Below are positions 22,658 through 32,996 of a DNA stretch of 64,000 bases, piece by piece. The first letter of the stretch is position 1. The number at the start of each line of letters is the position of its first letter. This DNA is from Bolinopsis microptera (Eukaryota; Ctenophora; Tentaculata; Lobata; Bolinopsidae). The stretch spans positions 8,657,411 to 8,721,410 of the forward strand of contig NC_087073.1 in NCBI RefSeq assembly GCF_026151205.1, given 5' to 3'. Position numbers and translations under genes: made by a program. The notes under the pieces were generated by a model. It searched no databases. It was not told the origin of the DNA and saw nothing but the letters and a program-made list of their open reading frames with translations.

Positions 22658-25600
22658 ATGGTAGATGCGGAGAAAGGTCCCGGCCCTTCTAATGCACATC
22701 AACAAAAGAGCAGCAACAATAACAATTACGAAGGTAGGTGGAAGTTCCCCTTTTTAAAATCTTTTCTAGTTATGTTCTGTTCAGCTCTTTAGAGCTTTTG
22801 ATGTGGTTTGCTAGGAATGTTATCGATGGAACTGACTGGAAATAAAGGGGAAAAAACTAACACACGTCACACTATGACAATTTATCAAATTGTATTAGTA
22901 TTCACTCACGCTGCCAATTATTGTGATACGTCATAATATATCACTAAGTCACGAGAAGGTTTATCAATCAGTACCGACCACCATTATTGTGCAATGCTTC
23001 GTATACATTAGAGTATTAAATTTCAACGTGTAAACTCAATTACCCAACCTCCATGTTGCCACTGTAAATGCATGATGTAGTTTTTATTTTGTTGTTCCAG
23101 GCATGATCAAATTTCTATCGTCCAAGGCAATTACTCCTGATAATTGCCTTGGGGGGCCGGGGATCATTAAACAATTTTAACGCTGCCTTTAAAAAGAAAT
23201 TAGACGGTAATGTTATATGAATGTTACATCAACTACAGGAATGTTATCAAGCGTCAACAAAAGTTTTGTAAATCAATTCTTCTCAGAGAACTCTTTTATT
23301 TTTCCATTTGAGCTCCACGATCCTTTCTCACCTTCCCGTTTATAAGCTCCTAGCGTGTACTCTTAGCATCTTTTTCATGATAATTGCCCCCATTTTGTAT
23401 TACATGCTAAAAGTACGCCCACTCGGTTCCGCTGCAATGGTATTACGCCCAAATTTGGTTAAAATCTCAATACAAAAAGACCACATCCCCGACAAGGATA
23501 TATATATATCTATATATATATATTCCTTCTTTGCTCTGTAAGTGTTTATATTATGCAGTATTAGATTTTATAATAAAGTCATATCATGCATTAACCTCCC
23601 TTTTTTATGCGATTGTCCTTATCTTACGTTTATATTTCTTATCTCATATATATATTACATAGACTTAATCTTATGATGGTTGTCATGTTCAAAGAGGACA
23701 GTTGCCACCTTAGTGCCATTGCGATAGACACTGACTCTGAACTTTAGAGTTTAGTTGCGCTTGTGAGCATGTCATGCTTGTCACAGATCCTCGTATGGGT
23801 ATAAATAATAAACCAATCCTATTCCTGGAAACTTTGCATTGCGGCAATTGCGCTGAAGTTCAATTTTATGATAAAATTGATATCACTAAATGACTGCAAT
23901 CGATTTCCAATTTAAGGCATACACAGTTACTTTTTATAAGAATAGTCCGATCCAAACAGTTATGGTTATCTATTTTCAGCGATAGGAATGGAAGCCGTCC
24001 CAAATGGCAATTCTAAATCCACGGCCCGCTTGATAACTGAACATGAACGTGTGTATAATAAGTGTTACGTTGCTATTGTAGAAACGTCTGCTTGAATGGG
24101 ACTCATTTTAGAAGTTGGTGTTTGAATTGGAACGAAGGAGAAACATTCGTTTATCTTTTGCAACGTGACAGCAATTTGTCTTCAACAGATCGTATGCGAA
24201 CTGCAGTCACGTGGCAAAACTAAGGAATTTTTCCCTTCTTCCAACTTCACTACACCACGGCCGTGACAAGTTGGCCTCTAAATTTAAAACTTTTAGCAGC
24301 TAGCTTTTCGCCGACTACCTGTCTTTTTGTGCTGTGCATGTCTATTTATGAATGTATTTAGTTTGTCTTGTTTGTTCATTTATGTTTTAAGAAATGTTTT
24401 ACTTCAAAATGATTAGATCTACGGTGAATAGTAAGTAGCTACCCAGAACAAAATATCCATTAAGAGGGAAACAAACTTTCCTTCCTAATTGTATAATTGA
24501 ACCTTTGTTGTAAAGTTTAATTGCAGGAATGATGTCGCATGTCTATGATTTGCAAATTATTCTTTACCGTACAAATCAATCTTAGATGATCCCTCTTTCG
24601 TTTGCTTCTTGAATTTCTGCAAAAGCTAAATATTTATATACGTACTCTTTTAATTTGAAATAAGTTGTGTCTCTTTGTAAACATGCCTAAAGGCTTCAGT
24701 AGTTTCATCAGTAATACTTATGACGGTGAGATTAAAATAATACCATCCCCCAGCCGCCCACCCTCCTCCACAAAAACGTAGAGGGTGGAAGAATAAAATA
24801 CCAGAAATTCCACCGCAATTTTCTTACATTCTTAATTAAAACGCTTTTATCCTGTCAGATCCGTCGGTGGCATGACGCTCGAGAAATTTATTTAATAATT
24901 AAATTGTCCTGATTTTGGCACCTGTCATGCACTGCTGTCACTATCAATCCGATTAGTAATTTAACCCCTCAATGTCATCAGAAAGAATGAATTGCTAATT
25001 ATTTAATTAAATTATAAATTAAATTTAAAAAATAAATAATTAATTAATTACTTTAATAATATTATAAAATCATTCATTCATACAAATTCATATTATATTC
25101 ATTCATTCATAACTACTCACCTAATTTGAATTAGATTATTCCGCAGAACACGATGTGGGCTTCTGTGGCGCTATTCTCATAGGGATTAGTATACTTCTCT
25201 GTATCTGCTTCTTCCCTCTTGCACCTTTCTTCATCATCAAGGTAAATTTAAGTGGTTTAGCTGCACTCAGTAGTTATTTGATAATGATTAACTATGCTCG
25301 TTAATAAACGATTATTTGGACAATCTTAATGTCTTGTTCATTATGACATTTAATAAATCCATTAATTATCATTTGTCTTAGTATCTGTAATCCAAGTTGT
25401 CTCATTATATCCAAGATATAATTGCACATGCCAATCCGCCTCCAATATTGAACGAAAGCCATTATTGTCTAAAAATTACAACACGAACGCGGACGAAATA
25501 ACAACTTACTGTTAATTAACATTCTTGACCACATCACTTTTAAAGCTACACAATACAACATGTTTTATATAATTTACTTGCTCTGTCATACTGTTGTTTT

Positions 25601-28600
25601 ACGCTGCCCAATTAGCAGAGTTAGTCCACTAACTGCCAACTGGTTCAGGTGGTAGCACAGTACGAGAAAGCAGTAATATTGAGACTGGGATGTATCAGAA
25701 AGGGTGGAGCAGCAGGACCTGGTCTCTTCTTCTTCCTGCCTTGTGTAGATGAGATTCACGTTGTGGACATGAGAACCATTTCATTTGATGTTCCCCCACA
25801 AGAGGTAAATATGGTATACAAGTATAGGGCGCACGTCGGGGTGGGGGGGGGGGGGGTGATCAGTGATTATTTCATATTCGGTCATTCTCTTCGAGCTCAC
25901 ACAAAAGTGGTTGTCATTGCTTTTGGTAATTTGGGGTTGATTTAATAAAATTACACACAAGCTGCACAGTATTCAATTAGGCTGAAATCTTTGCAGGAAC
26001 ATTCGAGTATATTATAGTAATAGTAGTAGTTATAGTAGTAGTCACTAGTCGGATATATTCTTTATAATAGTAGTTATTGACTACTATTACTAGTGGGTAC
26101 TTGGTATCTACAATAATGTCGCTGATAAATCTGTCTATCCAGATTCTGACAAAGGACAGTGTAACAGTGACAGTTGATGCAGTCGTCTACTTCCGTATCC
26201 AGGACGCCGTCTCCTCCGTCTGTAACGTGGACAATGTCAAGACTGCCACCAGATTGCTTGCACAGACCACCCTCAGGTCGGTGGTGTGACTTCTTTAATC
26301 TTTCACTATCAATGAAACTAATTATATTTATACAATATTTTATGTCTTTTAGGATAAAACAACATCTAAAACCCTCTTTTACAGTTTTACTGTTTCAGGA
26401 ACATGTTGGGAACCAAATCTCTGTCCGAGATTCTATCAGAGAGAGAGGAGATTTCCAACAGTATGCAGGTACAAGTTCAGAGCCTGTTACAGAGGCCCTT
26501 TTACACACCCTGTCACCCTCACACAGCGTGGCGCTGTCACACACTCTGTCACACACTCTGTCACACATATTTCACTGTCACACACCCTGACAGACCCCTG
26601 TCACACACCCTGTCACACACTCTGTCACACACTCTGTCACACATATTTCACTGTCACACACCCTGTCACACACTCTGTCACACATATTTCACTGTCACAC
26701 ACCCTGTCACACACACTGTCATACATATTTCACTGTCACACACCCTGTCACACACACTGTCACACATATTTCACTGTCACACAGCCTGTCACCTTGCCAA
26801 TTCCAATCACACTTGTATTTCACATTAATAAGACTAGAGTGTACAGCCATCCCACTATACTTGTACTGCTACGTTACTCACAAAATTCTTATATTTAATC
26901 TATATATAAATTAAGTGTGTACTGTGTAGTAATATTTATATTATGTCACATTTTGGACTTGCGTATTTAAACATAGTACTATAGTAATGTAAGAACAAAG
27001 CTTAGAGACCAACTTTTATTGTATACTACATAGTCTCGTATCGTTATTATAGGTCTACCCAGCCCTGCCCTAGTCCCTACTAATGAGTACTAATTAGCCC
27101 TAATTAGTCCCTACTAAACTGTCTTGTCCGCCAGATAATATTCTAAAGTCCAATAGCATTCCTAATCACTAGACGGTTCCTTCATTCATTTAAACAGTAT
27201 ATGTAGGGGAAATATTTAAAAAGCTAATCCCAACCCTGGTAGAAATATGACCAGCTAGCTTGGCTCTCCTGACAATATATTATTAGTATAACAAGAACAC
27301 TTGTTTTCAAGATCACTTTTCTAATTGAACTCAGTTAGTAAGTCATTTGAAAGCCGACAGAGGGTATATAAACGATATGCTCTGATGAGTGATGACTGGC
27401 TACCGATTTAGGAGGGCGGTTCGGTTTATTTCTAGGCTACAATATGCCGCTAAAGAGTCTTGTGAGGATACAATACGCTGAGTTTCTGCCCTATGGTCTA
27501 TTACTCTTATTCTAATGATGTGGTTATGTCGATAATGTATCGATCAATCCGATTCGAGACTAAATCTTCTAGTTGTGAGCATGAAAACCTTCTCTGTTAC
27601 ACATAGAATGATTCTGATGTAATGATAGAGTGTAGTAGAATGATTCTGATGAGGTGTGACTCATGCTCTCAATATTACTTCTAGAAGTGTATTTATTCGG
27701 AGTGGTCTCCCAACACAATAGGTCTCGTTCCAGAGAAGTTCCACGAACTCTCCCCCACCTGATTTGGAATAATTATTGTGGGCGTTACAGCTTACAGACT
27801 GACAAGTTTCGGTATTAATAATCTCATTATGCCTCCCCTTTACAAGATAACCTGACAAGAAACTCTCGCCTATTTAGTAGATATTTAAAGCAAAATATGT
27901 TCATAGACATTGGATTGACGTGGCCTTAAATACTAAATAAAGCTAAAGGTGGAGCTCCCACTGTAAATTTAACTGCACATTGCACTTGTATAATTACACG
28001 GACCCCTTCACAAGGTTCGCTGCACTTGTACTGTGGTAAATGTTATTATAACAGTTGTAAAATTGAGGAAGTACCCTATTATTACAATTAGGACATGTTC
28101 CTCTGTAAGTAAAGCTTAGGAAACTTGTTAATTGTTTTAACAGACAATTGAATTGTCTCTTATATACAGAACCATACTAGCTAGCCTAGCTAGGCAGTAG
28201 GTATCAAACTTGTTCTTATATAATTACTTTCTGATCATTGATCATACGCATTAATCACTTGCCTCATTCGTCATCTCCAGAGCCAAACAACGGTATCACC
28301 ATGCACATCACCCTGTCATACACCCCAATTTCACAGAAACATCACACTAATTTAACTGGATGTGAGGTGAAGGTATGAGGTTGATACTGTCTAACTGACT
28401 AAAATTTGATAGAAAATAAGTGAGCTAAGTGTGACGTTTTTCTAATCCATTTCAGCGTATTCTTGACGTAGCGACGGACCCCTGGGGCGTTCTGGTAGAG
28501 CGAGTTGAAGTGTGAGTTTTAATGTAAATAGCACTCTTATCTTCATCTGATAGTTTAATGTTTCAGCAAACTCTTGATGTGGCGACCGATCCATGGGGTG

Positions 28601-29454
28601 TATTAGTTGAGCGGGTTGAAGTGTAAGTTAGAGTGTACGCTAGAAATAGAAATATCTAGATTGTGGAACTCTAGAATCTACAGTTCTACGATGTAGAGTT
28701 TGGTACTTTGCCAACCTTGCTGAAATCTTGTCTGTGTGCGCAAATTGGTAGAATTCTTTGTTAAAGTTTAAATATTTGCGTATCAATAACCCTACGTTTG
28801 AACTTTGTTTACAGGAAGGACGTCAGACTGCCACAGAATCTCCAAAGAGCCATGGCTGCCGAGGCTGAAGCTCACAGGGATGCCAAGGCTAAGGTAAGCT
28901 CGTGCAGATTGTTTTGATTTACTTTTAACTTTTTAATTAGAACCTTTTTGAATATATTCAGAAAAGTGTAGCGGGTTTGTGGAAAATTAAGAGCTGGTAT
29001 TATATAAATTAAAGGTGTTAGAATGGCTTTGGATAGATTCGAACCCGGTTCAAATCTATCCAAAGCCCATTCTAACACCTTTAAGTTTCCTTATACCAGC
29101 TTTTAATTTTCCGCATTATATAGCGAGGCAGCATAAATTTAGCTAATTGAGCGAGAGTGTACGACAAGTCCAAAAGGAGCCATACAAATAACAGGTAAAT
29201 TCGGCACACAAGTATACCATTAAGTTTTAAAATTTCCTCTTATTAACAAATTGCCTCCACTCCAGGTTATTGCTGCTGAGGGAGAACTGAACGCCTCCAA
29301 AGCACTGAAGGAAGCTGCTGATGTTATCGCTGAGTCCCCCGCTGCCCTCCAACTGAGATACCTGCAGACTCTGAGCGCCATCGCTGCCGAGCGTAACTCA
29401 ACCATCCTCTTCCCAATGCCAATTGACATGATGAAGGCTTTCGCTGGAAGGTAA
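22658..29454 (+). CDS. Stomatin/MEC-2-type SPFH membrane protein, multi-exon
   Basis: Exons: 22658-22733, 25147-25241, 25649-25804, 26143-26276, 26399-26468, then one of 28456-28511 or 28567-28622, 28815-28893 and 29266-29454; junction phases agree throughout. The domains are a short variable N-terminus, the hairpin membrane segment ([20 protein letters not shown]), then the SPFH/band-7 core with [88 protein letters not shown] and [12 protein letters not shown]. Stomatins form oligomers on the inner face of the membrane, bind cholesterol and tune ion channels; MEC-2 serves touch-sensing channels. The last exon reads MKAFAGR then TAA. The same spot (AG/GTAATC) could act as a splice donor, so a longer C-terminus is possible. 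Confidence 0.95.
23118..23151. repeat. Short hairpin in stomatin intron 1
   Basis: Inverted repeat CCAAGGCAATTA / TAATTGCCTTGG with a seven-base loop, followed by a G run. Confidence 0.7.
23988..24048 (+). CDS. Possible third alternative first exon of stomatin
   Basis: Starts with ATG ([20 protein letters not shown]) and reaches a GTGTGT donor in phase 1, the phase needed to join the membrane-hairpin exon at 25147. The donor is weaker than those of the other two first exons, so this is only a candidate. Confidence 0.3.
24683..24725 (+). CDS. Alternative first exon of stomatin
   Basis: ATG followed by [13 protein letters not shown] and a strong GTGAGA donor. It ends with one extra base (phase 1), exactly as the 22658-22733 exon does, so both can splice to 25147. 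Its use would replace the 25-residue N-terminus by one of 14 residues, which suggests a second promoter inside intron 1. No transcript evidence is available here. Confidence 0.55.
26508..26795. repeat. CACACWCTGT / TATTTCACTGT minisatellite in a stomatin intron
   Basis: Tandem array of CACACACTCTGT and CACATATTTCACTGT units with higher-order repeats of about 41-47 bases, directly after the exon ending at 26468. The long frames over it are artefacts of the repeat. Confidence 0.9.
28456..28511 (+). CDS. Stomatin mutually exclusive exon a
   Basis: 56 bases, reading [18 protein letters not shown] plus two bases of the next codon. It is flanked by TTTCAG-type acceptor and GTGAGT donor. It starts in phase 0 and ends in phase 2, like its twin 55 bases downstream. 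Only the first two residues differ between the twins (RI versus QT), while the DNA differs at many third positions, which points to selection on the protein in both. Confidence 0.85.
28567..28622 (+). CDS. Stomatin mutually exclusive exon b
   Basis: 56 bases, reading [18 protein letters not shown]. This version is the closer to typical stomatins, which have Q-x-x-LDxATDxWG here. It has a TTTCAG acceptor and GTAAGT donor. Using both twins or neither would shift the frame, and the 55-base intron between them is probably too short to splice, so one must be chosen. Confidence 0.88.
28981..29112. repeat. Foldback element (65-base arms) with B-box-like centre
   Basis: A near-continuous inverted repeat: arm 28981-29046, arm 29048-29112, with almost no loop. 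The centre on the minus strand reads GGGTTCGAATC, which matches a tRNA-type B box. It sits in the stomatin intron before the last exon and is probably a MITE or a palindromic SINE relic. Confidence 0.8.
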
Positions 29455-29459
29455 TCAAA

Positions 29460-31180
29460 GAACTATCATGAGACTGATCAAAGATTTAAATGTTTCTCAA
29501 AATTTTGTCTTCAAGGAACAGATTTTAGTTTTGTTAATTGTGTTGTGACTTAGCTTAGTCTAATGTACCGTATAATCGGACAAGGCAGATATTTAATAGA
29601 ATGATTAAATGAAGCTAATTAGTTAATTACAAAGCTAGTTGATTATGTTAGGATCATTTTTGTTGTTGCATGTGTTAGCTAATTGTTCATAATTTGATAG
29701 TGCTGTCAGAGAGATCATTTTGTATCGAAACCTTTTACATGGACCCCTTTTCTTGGACCCTCAATTGGTGTACTTTTTAAAATATTTTAGGAAAATGTTT
29801 TGTTTCTTTACATTTTGGACGAAAGTTATAAAATCGTGTTATACTTTACTTTTTGCCTCTTTGTCGGTATATAACTGGAAGGTTTTATCCCAGATTATAG
29901 AACTTTCATGATCATGACAATCTTATTTCGATGATCTCATTCTTCCATCTAAATGTGCTGTTATGCTAACAGTTAATACATTTCTAGTTTATACTTCTCT
30001 AAAAATAAATACTTCTTGTTTTATTTGTCACATGACACAAATCTCAAGTAGATCTCAAAGATTTTGAAGTGCATGCTCATTTCTAAGATGAGTCATCTCG
30101 TGAAGTCTCCTCAAATATATCATTACTTATGACCTATCATCATGCAAATCTTAAAACTTATAACGTTATGATAAGGATATATCCTAAAATATATAAATAT
30201 TTCACTCTTATGAAATTTAGTAATTGCCCTAACTTTTAAAACCTCATTTACCGACCTTTAGCCCGGCGTGTAGCATTCGGTGTTAAGTTCTGGCTGCTAG
30301 AACTATTGTCCTGTTGCTATGGTAACGAACCATTACCTCTATGGAAACATCGTAAACAACACATTAACTATAGAACTAATGTTTCCTAGTGTACAGGTGG
30401 CTCTTGCAGTCTAATATTGTTCAATGAAAGAATTTGAACTCAACTTTTTGATCTATATATACCCAAGTAATTATTCTAAAAACTCAGCTAAAGTCTCTGA
30501 TTTTCCCAAAATAAAACATCTGCGACCTCATCTGAATCATGTGTTAATTTAGAACCTACATAATTACCATTACGAACCGAAAATTGCCGATCTCAAACAC
30601 GGAGCCACCATAATTTCCCGCAAATCAGTTGCAGTAATTTTCCCAGACTCTGCGATGACAGTTGCTGACGTTAGACTATTATAGGTATTATTTAAAACGA
30701 AAATGGTTATGGTATAATCGGAACGGGTGTTAATAATTCTGATACACAGTCCACTGTTCAGCCTAACACTCTGTTTAGTGGATCGTGGCGCTAAGTGCAA
30801 TTTATCAACAACACATTACAACACATTACGCATTTACGCAACTTCTCGAACAACTCAACATGAAACCTGAGAGTGGCTCAGCTCCTCCTCTTCATACATT
30901 GTGTGTACAGTGTACACTTATATAACTACTCGCAGCGGCCTCTATATATATCTGTATGTAGTACTATGTATTCTATATATATTATATAGTCACATCACGA
31001 GAGTCCGCTTACAGCTCCGTGTAGAGTGTCTATAGAATATACATCATATAATAGAATATAGATTACTATAATTACAGGTCCCACAGCAAGGTTTATGTCT
31101 ATTTTACTATAGGAAGAAAGGGCAAACTCTAAAGAAGAACTGCGCGCTCTAATTATGTAGGATATACTATGAAGAGATAT
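29460..31180. other. Spacer downstream of stomatin, no gene seen
   Basis: AT-rich with TA-rich patches near 30940-31060. A stretch at 31113-31165 is a diverged match to one near 14715-14765 (both read AACTCTAA.GA.GAACTGC), so a repeat fragment is present. If stomatin is spliced past its TAA, an acceptor at 31112 (ACTATAG) would add a short basic tail; this is speculative. Confidence 0.4.
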
Positions 31181-31187
31181 AATGTAG

Positions 31188-32162
31188 ATGAGCCCTAATT
31201 CCGCCCTGGTACTAGTAACAGTATTAGTAGGATTAACGTGTGCTGTAACAGTGTCTGAGCTGCTTGTAAGTAAATACCAGTATGTTACCGTAATCCGCCC
31301 ACCTTTATATCAGTCACATAAGTTACAAGCAAATATTTCCTGTACGAGCTGTTCGCAGTTACATTTTACTACTATACAGCTAAACGAATGAAATAGTTTT
31401 GTAAATCTCTGATCATTAACATATTATGGAAGTACCGTAGGGAGAAAATATTTTCATGTATCAGTTTTGTCTTATATAATGACTCATTGAAAAGTTAGCT
31501 ATAAGGCTTAGCTCATTGTTAATGAGCTAAGCCTTATAGCTAACTTTTTTACTTATCACCCGGTATACCTTGTCCGTGTTACGGTGCTCGTAAATACACA
31601 TCCAATAGTATATAAGAAAGTCTAGATGGGAGCTTATTGTTGAGATTTAAAGTAAATGGTCCATTCACAGAACACACAGAGCAGTTAAGTATGAAGGGAA
31701 TACCCGAAATAGACCTTTATTTTAGAACGCCGTCCCTGGAGATGTTGGCTCGGCAACTTCTTAAAAATGCCAAATATTCTGCAAGTACGTAATGTTGGGA
31801 TGAAGCCAACTGTCTCAGGTCTCTGGTTTGAAGCTCACTGTGGTAATTTGTGTAATTATATGATTACAGCATCGTTTATATCCAAATTTCTAAGTTTAAA
31901 TATTGAAAAAGGGGTGGTATTAGTAGCTACGCACCAAGCTGTAAATAACCATGTAAATGTCACTGTAAATGCTGTATTTCAGCTTATTCTTTGTCAGATA
32001 CCATTAAAAGCTGAAATAATACCAGTGCTCTACACCTCTCGGTGTAATGCCAATCTTTATGCTCCAGGTAGCAAAAGTAAAAGAGTTATTTACTCGCAGT
32101 CAAATACGATTAGAAATCTATTAATAAACGCGTCGTGTCGGGTGGTATTAAGAGAGGTTTGA
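31188..32162 (+). CDS. Possible small secreted or membrane protein, three exons, 156 aa
   Basis: I do not recognise it. Exon 31188-31265 encodes a signal-peptide-like start (SALVLVTVLVGLTCAVTVSE) ending at a strong GTAAGT donor. Exon 31685-31784 reads KGIPEIDLYFRTPSLEMLAR and ends at GTACGT. Exon 31870-32162 follows an ATTACAG acceptor and runs to a stop. Phases agree at both junctions, which is the main support, as no family match is apparent. The third exon has several NVT/NAS-type glycosylation sites. The gene sits between stomatin and the 3' end of the long LINE. Confidence 0.4.
31490..31548. repeat. Perfect 28-bp inverted repeat with 3-base loop
   Basis: AAAAGTTAGCTATAAGGCTT... at 31490-31517, loop GTT, and its exact complement at 31521-31548. 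It lies inside intron 1 of the possible secreted-protein gene. Confidence 0.95.
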
Positions 32163-32996
32163 CAACCGTCGGCCTCGGCTCTCTAATCACTTTTAAGCAG
32201 CTTGTCAACCAGGGGCCAATCAGTGACGTGAACTGCCCTTCTGTTTGTCAGGATTAATTAAATACCTTTCTTACCTGTGCTAGACATTAACTTTTACAGG
32301 GATCCTAACTGGTTAATTGTCACATACCAATGAGAGCAAGCAGTTTTTATTAAAAAGGATTTTATTGTGTCTTAAAATGGGCCTGATTAATAAAAGAAAT
32401 CGTTCTGCCTAATTTGTTCTCAAATAGACATAGCTAATATATTAGACATGTGTCTATGTAGAATATTTCCACCAACCCAGTGGTATAACATACTATACCC
32501 TGCTACCCTCGCTATCTGAACTACTTTGAAGCAGCCGAAGGCTTCAAGTCCAATAATCCACTTTTTTCTCTTTCGTCGTGATTATCGACGAAATTTAACT
32601 TCTTTCGGACTTCGTTTTCAGACTTTTTTTTTTGTTGGGGACTGGCCCGTGGTACCAGCCAATGTTTACTCAAAAAAGTATATATAATATCAATGGTAAT
32701 AAGAAATTCATCCCCGTGGGGCACATGCATAAATATAAAATGTAAAGGAAATCTCAAACTATTCAATTTAGACTCTACCGGTAAAGTATGCAATGAAGGT
32801 TTATAGCTTAAAGTTTTATTTTCCAATGGTTAATAGGTAAAGATAAGAAAAGTAAAACAAGACTGAGCACTTCAAATTTGTAGAATTTGTAACTTGATTT
32901 GAAATCGCGGCGATAAAAAAGAATGTCCTATGTTGGCAGTGTAATTTATGAGATATGCGACGTTTATTGAGTGATGCATAAGTGTGTGCATATAAT

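Noticed and set aside
26508-26795. Regularly repeated array that could suggest a CRISPR
   Set aside because: Units are directly abutting and low-complexity with no unique spacers, in a eukaryotic intron.
26403-26828. Long frames rich in CHTLSHTL across the stomatin intron
   Set aside because: They are translations of the CACACACTCTGT minisatellite in overlapping frames; the real exon ends at 26468.
29035-29060. tRNA gene suggested by the GGTTCGAATC box
   Set aside because: It is the centre of a long palindrome; no A box, cloverleaf or anticodon arm can be drawn.
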